A stretch of 64,000 nt of DNA, taken from NCBI RefSeq assembly GCF_002368295.1, contig NZ_AP018248.1, positions 5,436,230-5,500,229 on the forward strand. Direction: 5' to 3'. The position numbers and the translations under genes were made by a program. The stretch comes from Tolypothrix tenuis PCC 7101. GTDB lineage: Bacteria; Cyanobacteriota; Cyanobacteriia; Cyanobacteriales; Nostocaceae. This document shows positions 18,604 to 28,100 of this stretch, one piece after another; the first letter of the stretch is position 1; each line of letters opens with the position of its first letter. Under the pieces are notes generated by a model that saw only the letters and a program-made list of their open reading frames with translations, made no database searches and was not told the origin of the DNA.

Positions 18604-19752
18604 TTGAGTGATGCTTTGGATCGCAAAGTTAACAAAACAAATCTGCGCGGCATTCTTACCCAACTTAATGCACCCATCCCTAATTGCCAACTGCAAAAAC
18701 AACCTTCCGTAGATTGGGGTAAGGCACCAGATGTTTCTAGCTTCTGCGGTCGTGAGGAAGAGATAAAAAAGCTGACTCAGTGGATAATTGAAGAACGCTG
18801 TCGCTTAATTGCCTTGGTGGGAATGGGCGGTATTGGTAAAAGTGCTTTAGCTACCAAAGTCTCTCAATTGGTACAAGCAGACTTTGATTTTGTAATTTGG
18901 CGCAGTCTCCGCCACGCTCCACTTTTAGAAACTTTGTTGGCTGAACTAGTACCTTTCCTTTCCCAGCAGCAAGACATCCAAGCTAAACCAGAACGGTTAC
19001 TATACTGGCTGCGGACTCATCGCTGTTTAGTGATTCTTGATAATCAAGATACTCTCTTACAACCAGGTCAGCACGCTGGCAATTATCAACCAAATTTCCG
19101 CAATTATAGTGAATTATTTCATTTACTGGGGGAATCGAGTCATCAAAGTTGTATTTTACTGACTAGCCGTGAAAAATCTGCGGAAGTCGCATTATTTGCA
19201 GATTGGAATGGCAGAGTGCGATCGCTGTTTTTGAAAGGTTCCTGCGAAGCATCCCTAGCATCAATTGACTCGAAGGGATTGGTGGGAAGTGAGGCTGAAA
19301 AACACTATTTGTGTGAATTGTATTATTGCAATCCCCTGGCATTAAAAATGGTAGCTACCTCAATTCAGAGTTTGTTTGATGGGGCAATTACCACCTTTTT
19401 GCAAACAGAAACTCCAATATTTAATGGGATTCGTCGTTTACTCGATCAGCAATTTCAGAGATTATCGCCCTTGGAACAGATCATTATGTATTGTTTGGCG
19501 ATTAATCGAGAATGGACTGCGATCGCCCAACTGCAAGCAAATATTGTGCCTGCTGTTTACCGTGCTAGCCTGCTGGAATCCCTGGAATCGCTGACCTGGC
19601 GCAGTTTAATTGAAAAGCGATCGGGCGAATATACTCAACAGCCGGTGATTATGGAATATGTCACAGATTGTTTAATTCGACAGCTTGCCACTGAATCAAT
19701 AACGGTACAAACGTCATTTTTCAATAGACATATTCTAAAACTCACAAACTAA
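18511..19752 (+). pseudogene. Truncated NB-ARC/STAND ATPase gene (remnant of a WD40-type regulator)
   Basis: The continuous frame runs from just after a stop at 18508-18510; the best available initiator is only a TTG at 18604. The in-frame sequence before it (YDRIAERSRYSINYLQRD, then GPKFWKLLSDALDRKV) matches the helical adaptor found at the start of Nostoc NB-ARC proteins, so the true N-terminus has been lost. The P-loop GMGGIGKSA (73-81 from the TTG), LVILDNQD and LLTSREK are intact. The frame ends right after the winged-helix-like region (QPVIMEYVTDCLI), where homologues continue into WD40 or other repeats. Most likely a decaying fragment of a signalling or defence-type STAND protein. Confidence 0.7.
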
Positions 19753-19955
19753 TATTTACAAGGCTTTGAGACCAAACATTGCAGACTTTTTTTCAACGTC
19801 ACAATCAGCATTTGATATGGTTATCGATACTTGAGATTTCAAAGATATAATACTCTAATGAATGCGATCGCCTCATTGCAGAAACCCGCATAATTAAATA
19901 TTTAGTTATTGAAAAATGAATGCGACAGATTGTAGGGGTAAGGCATTGTCCATAC

Positions 19956-20140
19956 GTGTCAACTTAATGTGAAACCCGCTCTTGTGCAAGGTTTCGCCCT
20001 CACCCCCAGCCCCTCTCCCACAGGGAGAAGGGAGCAAGAGATTTAGTTCCCCTTCTCCTGCGGGAGAAGGGGTTAGGGGATGAGGGCGCGAGGTATTTGT
20101 ACAACGCCCGCCCTATATAGCTTTAAGCTTAAGTTGACAC
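19956..20140. mobile_element. 185-bp miniature element with GTGTCAACTTAA ends
   Basis: Perfect 12-bp terminal inverted repeats GTGTCAACTTAA / TTAAGTTGACAC enclose a GC-rich palindromic interior (CCCTCACCCCCAGCCCCTC ... GGGGATGAGGGCG). No coding capacity. Flanks share GGCATT(G/T)TCCAT on both sides. Confidence 0.75.
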
Positions 20141-20159
20141 AGGTGGGCATTTTCCATTG

Positions 20160-20226
20160 GTGTCAACTTAATGTGAAACCCGCTTGGTTGCAATGTTTCG
20201 CCCTCACCCCCAGCCCCTCTCCCACC
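20160..20226. mobile_element. Truncated second copy of the GTGTCAACTTAA element
   Basis: Matches the first ~65 bp of the 19956-20140 element (GTGTCAACTTAATGTGAAAC onwards) and stops near CCCTCTCCCAC, 6-8 bp before the left end of the CTACGGTGTACACACAA element, which probably interrupted it. Confidence 0.7.
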
Positions 20227-20310
20227 AGGAGCTACGGTGTACACACAAGTACTATCTGTAAGGGTAAAAAATATTTGATACATCAATCATGACTTTTCAA
20301 ACATCCTCTG

Positions 20311-20625
20311 AGAATAGCCACTATTGAGTTGAGGAAAGCCGCTATTGAATTGAGAATAGCCACTATTGAGTTGAGGAAAGCCGCTATTGAGTTGAGGAAA
20401 GCCGCTATTGAGTTGAGGAAAGCCACTATTGAGTTGAGGAAAGCCGCTATTGAGTTGAGGAAAGCCGCTATTGAGTTGAGAATAGCCACTATTGAGTTAA
20501 GGAAAGCCGCTACTGAGTTGAGAATAGCCACTATTGAGTTAAGGAAAGCCGCTATTGAGTTGAGAATAGCCGCTACTGAGTTAAGGAAAGCCGCTACTGA
20601 GTTGAGAATAGCCGCTAATGAAATA
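20311..20625. repeat. Tandem array, 15 units of exactly 21 bp
   Basis: Fifteen units in two alternating types, starting AGAATAGCC or AGGAAAGCC and continuing GCTATTGAGTT. There is no length variation. The array is open on both strands, giving heptad translations (plus: RKAAIEL; minus: FLNSIAA). The only plus-strand initiators are TTG, so I treat it as DNA repeat, not a gene. Confidence 0.9.
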
Positions 20626-20642
20626 GCCCTGGGGATTAAGGG

Positions 20643-20815
20643 CAGGGCCGTTTCATTCGTAAGGATATGTATTTTGTCAATATGATTGGCGATAAATATC
20701 AGGGCAAAAGTCATAAATTCTTGACCATGTTGATGCCTAATATTGAATGCCAAGCTTATTTTTCATCTCCTGAACTCTTGCATTTTCAGGACTTTTAGGG
20801 AATGAAACGGCCCTG
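20643..20815. mobile_element. 173-bp miniature inverted-repeat element (CAGGGC family), copy A
   Basis: Ends CAGGGCCGTTTCATTC / GAATGAAACGGCCCTG, flanked by a perfect 10-bp direct repeat GGATTAAGGG (20633-20642 and 20816-20825). No coding capacity. Copies B and C are at 55306-55478 and 61820-62003. Confidence 0.9.
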
Positions 20816-20882
20816 GGATTAAGGGGGGTAAAACCCGGATCTCAAAATAACTCCGATTTGTGTGTACACCGTAGGTCATCAA

Positions 20883-21272
20883 CTATGGACTATCAGTTGA
20901 TGCAGTAGGCGCTTGCAAATTACTCACGTTTTTCCAAGAATGGGTACTCGTGTCAAAACAGCACCATTTTGCACTTTTGGGTTCTTGGTAGCAAAATAAA
21001 GTGCGGTCTTGACCATCCAGGTAGTCAGTTAAATAATAGACAATGCCTCGAAAAGGATAAGTTTTGCGGCTGAGTCGTTTAGCTACCGCTTGATTGGGAC
21101 ATTCAACCACGAAAACCGGTTTTCCATCCAGGTGCGCCAAAGAGAAGATACACATCCGCAAAATGGCTCTGAGCCAACTTTCAGAATTGTCAAAGTAATC
21201 ATCTATGATTTTGTTAGTCAGAGCTTGTTCAAGGGTACGGTCTTTATTTTGGGGAGTTTGGGCTTCAGACAT
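20883..21272 (-). CDS. Conserved cyanobacterial hypothetical protein
   Basis: 129 aa, alpha/beta soluble protein with no signal peptide. Features: LEQALTNKIIDDYFDNSESWLRAILRM (split here: a helix then WLRAILRM), a strand KPVFVVECPNQAVAKRL, and a Cys/Trp-rich end (AKWCCFDTSTHSWKN). I recognise no enzymatic motif. The composition looks like a genuine cyanobacterial protein. A mobile segment ends 8 bp beyond its stop codon, so its native downstream context is gone. Confidence 0.65.
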   Translation of the reverse strand: MSEAQTPQNKDRTLEQALTNKIIDDYFDNSESWLRAILRMCIFSLAHLDGKPVFVVECPNQAVAKRLSRKTYPFRGIVYYLTDYLDGQDRTLFCYQEPKSAKWCCFDTSTHSWKNVSNLQAPTASTDSP

Positions 21273-21497
21273 AGCATCACCTATTAGCTACACCGATGGT
21301 TTGAGATTAAACCAAAATATTGAAAAGTGACAAGGGTATAGGCAATTATTGTCTCTGTCCCCTTGTATCCCTTGATTAACACTGTCTCTTGTGAAATGCC
21401 AAGCGTCAAGCACTCCCTAAGACAGAGAACACCTACGCAATTTTTGGGAGTGAGCATGACTGGTAAAATATACTCATAGCTTTATGAGCGAATTGTC

Positions 21498-21803
21498 ATG
21501 CCTGCTGAAACTAATGAAGTAAATCAAACAACCACTGGTGCTGATGCTATTGACGTAGCGATCGCAAAGGGAATTGATTTTGATGGTTCTCCTATTCCTA
21601 CTGCCAAGCTGGAACTATACAACAAAGTCATGGCTCTAGAGGCAAATAGACAGCGTAGCGGCGTATCTAATACCATGCGATCGCGTATTGTCAGAATTGG
21701 GGCGAAGCACATTCCCCAAGCAGAACTCGACACCTTGCTCACAGAAGCTGGTTTTGCACCTTTGAAAGAAAAAGAAATTGCCTTTTTTTACGGCGGTAAG
21801 TAG
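21498..21803 (+). CDS. Conserved cyanobacterial hypothetical protein
   Basis: 101 aa. An N-terminal low-complexity stretch (PAETNEVNQTTTGAD) leads into AIDVAIAKGIDFDGSPIP, a basic helix (RSGVSNTMRSRIVRIGAKHIP) and a C-terminal ELDTLLTEAGFAPLKEKEIAFFYGG. The central Arg/Lys helix could bind nucleic acid, but that is inference. Start ATG 21498. Monocistronic with its own terminator-like hairpin. Confidence 0.65.
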   Translation: MPAETNEVNQTTTGADAIDVAIAKGIDFDGSPIPTAKLELYNKVMALEANRQRSGVSNTMRSRIVRIGAKHIPQAELDTLLTEAGFAPLKEKEIAFFYGGK

Positions 21804-21821
21804 TATATCTGCTGAATCTAT

Positions 21822-21863
21822 CCTGTCTTTGTTAACTTGCTAGGCTAACAAGGACAGGTATTT
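21822..21863 (+). terminator. Probable intrinsic terminator
   Basis: 13-bp stem CCTGTCTTTGTTA / TAACAAGGACAGG (one G-U pair) at 21822-21834 and 21846-21858, followed by TATTTTT, 18 bp after the 21498-21803 gene. Confidence 0.8.
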
Positions 21864-22010
21864 TTAGGTGTTAAAAAATGATTGCGACAGATGGATCGCC
21901 CAAAAGCGCAATCAATTTAAAATCCTATAAATACTCTAAATGCTCTCGGCAAGCAAAAAAACTAGTTAGCAATCATAATGTATTTGTCTAGTTAATCACT
22001 AAACTTACTT

Positions 22011-22295
22011 ATGCCGAAAGCAATTTGGAATGGAGCAACTCTAGCCGAGAGCAATCAAACTATTGTTGTAGAAGGTAACCATTACTTTCCACCTGACGCT
22101 ATTAACAAGCAGTACTTTCAAGAAAGTAATACCCACACTACTTGTCCGTGGAAAGGCGTTGCTAGTTACTATAGTGTTGAAGTTGATGGGCAAGTTAATC
22201 AAGACGCAGCTTGGTACTATCCCAACGCCAAAGAGAGAGCTAAAAATATTGAAGGCTATGTTGCCTTCTGGCGTGGTGTCAAAGTCGAAGCCTAG
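22011..22295 (+). CDS. DUF427 family protein
   Basis: 94 aa, single compact beta-rich domain matching the DUF427 pattern: MPKAIWNGATLAES, VEGNHYFPPDAI, THTTCPWKGVASYY, AWYYPNAKERAKNIEGYVAFW. Full-length for the family. DUF427 proteins are small, widespread and of unproven function. The TCPWKGxASY motif is the family signature. Monocistronic with a downstream hairpin. Confidence 0.88.
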   Translation: MPKAIWNGATLAESNQTIVVEGNHYFPPDAINKQYFQESNTHTTCPWKGVASYYSVEVDGQVNQDAAWYYPNAKERAKNIEGYVAFWRGVKVEA

Positions 22296-22318
22296 TCAAG
22301 ATTAATTTCTAGTTTATT

Positions 22319-22347
22319 CCTGAAATTTTTTGTTTTTCAGGTTATTT
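22319..22347 (+). terminator. Probable terminator after the DUF427 gene
   Basis: CCTGAAA / TTTCAGG short stem (22319-22325, 22335-22341) with a T-rich loop, followed by TTATTT. A second, perfect 11-bp palindrome TGGTGGTTGAT / ATCAACCACCA at 22384-22409 lies between the two convergent genes without a U-tract. Confidence 0.6.
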
Positions 22348-22432
22348 ACACAAGCCAGCCAGCCATAATTCTACTGTTTTTATTGGTGGTTGATTAATAT
22401 CAACCACCAGAATAGAGACATAATTTGTGGAT

Positions 22433-23011
22433 TCATTTGTTTAGTAAACGCAAAATAATTTGGCGCTTTTGACGTAACAGCAATCCCTCCTCTTCAAACT
22501 GCTGTAAAAGTCTGGTTACTGTGACTCTAGTTGTATTCAGTACCTCTGCCATTTCTTGATGAGTGGCATTCAGGTCTATTAGTGTACCCTCTTCTACATC
22601 ACGACCAAATTTTGTACTTAACCACACCAAAAATTGCCACAACCGCAGATACATCGGTTTACAATGCACTATACTTAGCAGTTCTTCTGCCTGTTGAATG
22701 TGAGAAAGTAACGCTTCCACATCTTGATACCAGAGATGAGGTGGCACAATACTTACTTCTACACTAGTCAAACATTCAATTTGGTAAGGCTTCACTTTAG
22801 ACAATGGAGAACCGATTAAATCACCAGACCCCCAATAACCTAAAGTAATAAATGTTCCGTCTTCACTCCAGGTTAAGGTACGAACTGCACCACGTTCGAT
22901 TCGCCACAATATATCGTTGCGTGGTGGTATCATTTCGCGCTTTGTAAATAAGCGATGAGGTATTTGTTCTTTGAGAACAGAGTTATACGACAAGTTGGCG
23001 GAAGACATCAT
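22433..23011 (-). CDS. Crp/Fnr-family transcriptional regulator
   Basis: 192 aa, slightly short for the family because the N-terminal cap is reduced. A beta-roll cNMP-type sensor domain (about 10-110; WRIERGAVRTLTW, GYWGSGDLIGSP) is followed by the dimer helix and a winged helix-turn-helix (about 145-190; NATHQEMAEVLNTTRVTVTR). The beta-roll lacks the RxSA-type phosphate-binding segment of true cAMP receptors, so the effector is unclear. Cyanobacterial members of this class control nutrient or redox responses; a specific identity such as NtcA is not supported. Monocistronic. Confidence 0.88.
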   Translation of the reverse strand: MMSSANLSYNSVLKEQIPHRLFTKREMIPPRNDILWRIERGAVRTLTWSEDGTFITLGYWGSGDLIGSPLSKVKPYQIECLTSVEVSIVPPHLWYQDVEALLSHIQQAEELLSIVHCKPMYLRLWQFLVWLSTKFGRDVEEGTLIDLNATHQEMAEVLNTTRVTVTRLLQQFEEEGLLLRQKRQIILRLLNK

Positions 23012-23316
23012 AAGTACATCTTGGTAGAAAAAAGTGTGTAGTTGCTTGAGTACTGATCGGAATTATCTCAGATGCAAGAATTGACTTAGATTAAATTAAT
23101 ACTTGCAATTACAGCAGCAAAGGCAGATTTATCACAGATATCATCTATGTGTAAATATCGGGATAGTGGGGATAACCATAGTTAATGTCTAGTTACCCAT
23201 GACACTCAAGTAAATCAATACCTATGCCTTTCTTATGAGATGGGGCGAAATTTATAAAAATTATTTACAAGATAGTATGCATATTATGAAAATATTTGCA
23301 ATAGTAGCTTATACTC

Positions 23317-23516
23317 CAATACAGTTCAGTTAAGCTCATTAGGGATTGATTTATCACTTATCAAAGAAGCCAACTCAATTGGGGGATTCTCCCCCAAACC
23401 CCCGATTGGGTGACGGTTGCGTCCCCCAAACCCCCTCCAAAATGATTGTTCTGTTTTTTTTGTTGAGTAACTAGTTTTTTGGTTTTGTGATCAATTAATT
23501 TTCTGAACTGTATTTG
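23317..23516. mobile_element. ~200-bp miniature element with CAATACAGTTCAG ends
   Basis: Left end CAATACAGTTCAGTTAAG, right end CTGAACTGTATTTG. Flanks carry CTTATACTC on both sides (10 bp, GCTTATACTC, if the shared G is counted). The interior holds a C-rich inverted repeat (CCCCCAAACCCCC). No coding capacity. Confidence 0.8.
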
Positions 23517-23679
23517 CTTATACTCTTCTATATAAATCTGTACTTATACAAGTGCGCTAATTAGTATAAAAAAACACTCAATGTAAATTTACATGAGTGT
23601 GGTAATTAAAAATGGGTAATAGTTAAGAGGAAACAGAAAATTCCCTTATTAAAAGTTAGTCTCCTTGTCCCCTCTGCTC

Positions 23680-23805
23680 CAATACTGCTCGGTTAAGAAT
23701 TTTCAACTCTTAATTTTGTTTGGGGAAAAGGTGAAAGGGTAAGGGTTAAAGGTTTTTTCTTACCCCTTTTCCCCTTCCCCTTTTGCCCTTAACCGACAAG
23801 TATTG
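23680..23805. mobile_element. 126-bp miniature element with CAATACTGCTCGGTTAAG end
   Basis: Ends CAATACTGCTCGGTTAAG / CTTAACCGACAAGTATTG (16 of 18 complementary), flanked by perfect 10-bp duplications CCCTCTGCTC (23670-23679 and 23806-23815). The interior is a purine-rich arm facing its pyrimidine complement. Confidence 0.88.
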
Positions 23806-23820
23806 CCCTCTGCTCACGCC

Positions 23821-24045
23821 AGTTGCTACAAAGGGGAGGCAGCCACACGTGCGGCTATGCCGCCGAGTGGACTGCCGTTAGCGTAGCGGTAGCGACGTAG
23901 GAGCGTCACCCGAAGGGGTTTCCCGACTTGAGCGGACTGCCGTGGGAACCTCCCTTCGGGTTCGCCAGTCGCCTGTGGAGGGAAACCCTCCCGCAGCGCT
24001 GGTCTCACCGCAACGCACTGGCTCCCCTGCTTCCTCATCTGCAGT
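23821..24045. repeat. GC-rich dispersed repeat
   Basis: About 220 bp strikingly richer in GC than its surroundings, with short internal inverted repeats (GCGTAGCGGTAGCG; GGAGGGAAACCCTCC). Open frames across it are not gene-like. Such GC-rich insert sequences are common in Nostocales; a fragment of the same type lies near 16748-16780. Confidence 0.5.
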
Positions 24046-24067
24046 TTTTAGTGGTTAAGGTAGCTAA

Positions 24068-24505
24068 TTATTCTCTAGCAATCACAATATCGTTGGACTT
24101 AATTACTGCGTAGGCTTCTGTTCCCTCAGTTAAATCTAATTCCTCTGCTGAGACTCTGGTAATCATAGAAGTTAACTCTACTTTATGAACAATCTCTAGG
24201 GTTACTTCTGTATTAACTGCTCCTGTAACTACCTTTTTAACAACGCCTTTGAGAATATTGCGTGAGCTAACTTTTAAAGGTTTCTTTGAACTACTAATTT
24301 CTATCCCAGGTGTATAAGCATTTGGTATAACATCCTGCTGAGTTGGTGACGCTACTGCTGGTGAAGAGTATTTATTCAACCCACGTACCAACTCTCTTAA
24401 AATTTCTGTCTTGGTACGTTGAGACTGGTTGCAAAACTCTTCCAGTATTTTGCGTTCTTCTTCTGAGGTTTGAAATGTTACCCATCCTTGTTCTTTTCTA
24501 GGCAT
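24068..24505 (-). CDS. Ribbon-helix-helix plus TOBE (Mop-like) domain protein
   Basis: 145 aa. N-terminal ~45 residues form an RHH/CopG-like unit (WVTFQTSEEERKILEEFC, KTEILRELVRGLN). A ~30-residue linker leads to a C-terminal TOBE/Mop domain (about 78-143: SSRNILKGVVKKVVTGAVNT, LTSMITRVSAEELDLTEG, AYAVIKSNDIVIA). Mop/TOBE domains bind oxyanions such as molybdate, so a molybdate-sensing regulator or storage protein is plausible. This differs from ModE, which uses a winged helix. No mod genes lie beside it. Confidence 0.85.
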   Translation of the reverse strand: MPRKEQGWVTFQTSEEERKILEEFCNQSQRTKTEILRELVRGLNKYSSPAVASPTQQDVIPNAYTPGIEISSSKKPLKVSSRNILKGVVKKVVTGAVNTEVTLEIVHKVELTSMITRVSAEELDLTEGTEAYAVIKSNDIVIARE

Positions 24506-25107
24506 ATTTTTACCAATTTAGTTGGTAGCTATTTTTGATCATGCTACGATCCTACCAAGGGAAATCCTCTGAAATAGAACACCCTAGAATAAGTTGAGCC
24601 GTATAAAAATAAAATAAACTAAAGTCAATGTTTCTTGTGACTTGTATCTGTTAGCCAGGTCGCATGGAGGTATTTAATAATTGATAGGACTTACGCAAGT
24701 GTCATATTTTTTTCGTTTAGGTTTGTCCAGGGTCAAATGTCAAGAGTCCAAAAAACCTTAATTTTTGACCCTTGACTCTTGACTATTGACTCTTATGCCA
24801 GAGGATCACTGTGCCAGTTGCGTAAGTCCTGATTGGGAAAGTGCGATCGCAACTATACTCCAGTATTAATGCAAGAAATTATACTAATTAAACCAGTATA
24901 ATTTTTGAGCTTATCTATGCGATTAATTAAATAGATGGAAATCAGCAAAAGTAATTTCTGAGATTGCCAAAAAATATTTAGAAAGATTAATTAAACAAAA
25001 CCCGCTCATCAATCAAATAAAATTGGATAGCTTGTCAGTTGTGAGTTATCTACCACAACTGACAGAGAGAAACTGACAGTAACCATTAATCATGGCAAAT
25101 TATAAAT
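24506..25107. other. Intergenic region with a palindromic element and CheA-end hairpin
   Basis: No gene. It contains the element 24686-24830 and an 11-bp stem TGTCAGTTGTG / CACAACTGACA (25033-25043, 25054-25064) just past the CheA stop that lacks a clear U-tract. Confidence 0.5.
24686..24830. mobile_element. 145-bp palindromic element with AGGACTTACGCAA ends
   Basis: Starts AGGACTTACGCAAGTG, ends CAGTTGCGTAAGTCCT. The centre contains facing heptamer runs (TCAAGAGTCCAAAAAACC ... TTTTTGACCCTTGACTCT). The element at 49149-49285 is the same sequence inverted. Decayed ends occur near 2748 and 55757-55775. Confidence 0.8.
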
Positions 25108-28100
25108 TTAATTGTTTGATGTGCCATTACCATTGGTGGAATAAATTATTTGGTGTAACGTGCGGAGCAATTCTTGTTCGTTATAAGGTTTAGAGAAATA
25201 GGCTCTGGCACCCAACTGCATTGCTAGTTGGCGATGTTTATCGCTACTCCGAGAGGTCAACATCGCAATGGGAATATTTTTCATATCATCGTGGGATTTA
25301 ATCCGACCTAAGAATCCATAACCATCAAGACGTGGCATTTCAATATCGCAAATTACGGCTTGAACTTGTAAGCCACTCTGAAGTTTGTCTAAAGCATCTT
25401 GTCCATCTTTTGCTTGTTCTACTTGATATCCACCTTTTTCTAAAGTCAAGGCTAAAAAGCGGCGAACATTAATCGAATCATCGACAATCAAAATCGTGCT
25501 TTTTTGATTCACAACAGATGATACTGCTGGTTTGTCTTCACCAGATATCAAAAAGGCAGTTTTTAATCGAGCTGATGGCAATTGATTATTTTTCGAGCTG
25601 CGTTGATTGGTAACGACTTTATACAGTAGTTCGTTAGCATTGACCAATGCTACTACCCGACCATCACCCAGAATCGTACAGTTACTAAAACCATCTGGTA
25701 GAGGAATATTACCCTCAACTTGGCGAATCGCAACTTCTTGTTCACCCCAACAACGGTCTAGTTGTACGGCCATTGGCTGATTACCGCTTTTAACAATTAA
25801 TACACAACTAGCATTGATTGCTGGGGGAGTTTCTAAATCGGGGCTATTATAACGGGGGCCATTAAACTCTAAGTGTCTACTCAGGCGAATTAAAGGCAGC
25901 ATAGTACCTTGCCAGTTGATCACTTCGCTACCTGCGATCGCAAACACTTGCTCGTTTTGCAGTAAGAAGATTTCTGAAACTACATCTGTAGGGAATGCTA
26001 ACAGCATTCGGTTGCTTTCCACTAGCAGCACTCGTGCGACTGAAAGTGTAAATGGTACAGATAGGGTAAAGGTAGTTCCTACTCCGAGTTCGGTATCAAC
26101 TTTGATATCGCCTCGGACTTGTTTGAGTTTGTTGCGTACCACATCCATACCCACACCACGACCGGAAAGTGCGGTCACATGGTCGGAGGTGGTAAACCCT
26201 GGCTCAAAAATTAGTGATAACAGTTCTTCATCGCTAGCACTAGCTAATAGTGAAGCATCTAAGCCCATCGCTAAGGCGCGGGCGCGAATTTTTTCTAGAG
26301 AAATACCTCGACCATCATCACGGATAGTAATAATTGTGCGGTCTCTACGGTGGGTAGCTTTAATTTCAATTAAGCCTTGTTCGAATTTACCGATGCTGCT
26401 GCGGGTAGCTGGATCTTCAATGCCATGATCGAAAGCATTCCTTAACAGGTGCATTAAAGGCTCATTTAAAGCTTCTAAAATGCTGCGTTCAATTAAAGTA
26501 TTACCACCTTCAATTTTTAACTGGACATTTTTGCCATATTCCACATTCAAGTCGCGGATAGCGCGCGGAAAACGCTCGACTAAATCTGATAGCGGGCGCA
26601 TCCTTACTTGGGTAAGTTTTGTTTGTAACTGCTTGGATGTTTTGTTCAGCTTCCGCGCAATTTGATCGGTGTCATCAACACTTAGCTGCACATCAGTGGT
26701 AACTTCTTGTACCTGAACAATGGTTTCCATAACTTCCTGCGATAGCAGGTTTAATTCGTTATAGCGATCCATTTCTAGGACATCAAAGTTAGTCTCAATG
26801 CCATCAGCTTGATGATTTTCATCAGCAAGCGATCGCATTCCCGAGCCGTTAAAAGTTTGAGTGGAAATTCTGTCGTAGGCGGCGCGTAATTCCTGGTTTT
26901 CTCGCTCTAGCCCTTGGACACGCTGGCTGAGATTACGGACGAGTTTACGCAACCTTTCCAATTGCAAATTCAGCCCATTGCGCTGAATAATTAATTCCCC
27001 GAACAAATCATTAATTTGCTCAAGTTGCTTACTGGGAACCCGGACTGTATTTTCTTGAATTTCCCGGTCTTTACCAATACCAACTGACTCGCCTTTACGC
27101 TCAAGAAATCTGTAATCTGTGGTGGGAATTTCTCTCGCAGTGACTAAGCTTGGCTCAGAAACTTCAACTGTATCTGGGGAATTGTTAGCAAACTCAATAT
27201 CTAAAGTTTCAAATCTAGCAGCAACGATCGCATCATCTTCATCGGGCCAAGCTTCCTCCGTTTCTTCTGATTCCACAAAATCTGGTGAGAAGACTTCTGG
27301 TTCTAAGAAGTGCGCTGCATCTGTATCTGTAGCGAAAAATTCCGCAATTGCAGCTTGTTTAGATGGCTGCGTATTTGCCGAATGAAGAGCTGGAGCAGAG
27401 GTTAAATCACCCAGTTTGATTTCTGTAGGTAACTGATCGAGTTGATTTGTCAGCACTAAAGCTTGCGATCGCCGCCATGCTTGTAATGCTAACCGGGTAA
27501 TTTCTTCTACTTGATTTGGGCTAGCAGCTTCTAAGTGGTGCGTGACTGACTCACAAAGCTGAGTAAAAGCTGGCAACTGGAGCATTTCGCCTAAGCCTGC
27601 TAGTTCCGCTGCCATAATTGCCACTTCTTCTTGCAAACAAGGCTGTTGTTCGTCTGCCACTACAGCTTCTAAACGCTGTAAACAGCCTTCTACTTCTGTT
27701 TCAAAAAGTAAGGGTATGATATCCTGTCCATCTTCGGGGGAAAGCATACTTGTAGCGTCTTCTGGCACCGGATCGCCCAAACGCTCGTGCAATTCATCAA
27801 ATACCGGATAACAAAAGGTTTGTAACCATTGCTCTTCAATTACATTCCCTTCGGAGAGCAATTCTACGATTTGACGTAACCAGTCCACCCCAGATAACAG
27901 TAAACTTTGTAGCTGGGTGTCAATTTCTAAAGAATTTTTGCGCGTTTTTAAAACTTTAAAGGAATCTTCTAGACGATGAGCTAAATCACTCAGCGTGCGA
28001 AATCCCATCATTCCCGCCCCACCTTTAATGGAATGAGCGGCTCGGAGTGCCCCGTTAATCTTTTCTAAATCGATGCGATTACTAGTGTCGATTTCCAACA

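Larger units (their letters stand above)
19753..20231. other. Intergenic mobile-element patch
   Basis: No gene seen. 19914-19945 resembles part of the element at 46681-46778 (GAATGCGACAGATTGTAGGGG). The rest is two copies of the GTGTCAACTTAA element described separately. Confidence 0.5.
20232..20874. mobile_element. 643-bp segment bounded by CTACGGTGTACACACAA inverted repeats
   Basis: CTACGGTGTACACACAA at 20232-20248 and its exact complement at 20858-20874. Inside lie an end fragment shared with the 55.2-55.6 kb element (ACTTTTCAAACATCCTCT), a 15-unit 21-bp array, and a 173-bp miniature element. The segment ends 8 bp from the stop of the 20883-21272 gene. Homologous sequence in opposite orientation is at 61752-61806. 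Confidence 0.65.
23012..24067. other. 1-kb repeat-filled gap
   Basis: No gene seen. It holds the miniature element 23317-23516, a palindrome ACACTCA...TGAGTGT around TGTAAATTTACA (about 23574-23601), the CAATAC element 23680-23805, and a GC-rich dispersed repeat 23821-24045. The upstream 300 bp (23012-23300) is AT-rich and contains the Crp-family gene promoter. Confidence 0.6.

Noticed and set aside
20311..20625. Possible CRISPR array
   Set aside because: Units are directly adjacent 21-mers with no spacers, and no cas genes are present.
20283..20753. Open frame across the 21-bp array (minus, heptad FLNSIAA) and its plus-strand counterpart 20329-20685
   Set aside because: Frames are by-products of a 21-bp repeat without stops; the plus frame starts with TTG, both run into a miniature element, and neither has a ribosome-binding site.
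22384..22409. Palindrome TGGTGGTTGAT as terminator
   Set aside because: Perfect stem but no U-tract on either strand; kept only as a note.
23826..24038. Frames in the GC-rich block
   Set aside because: Arg/Pro-rich translation typical of GC-rich non-coding repeat.
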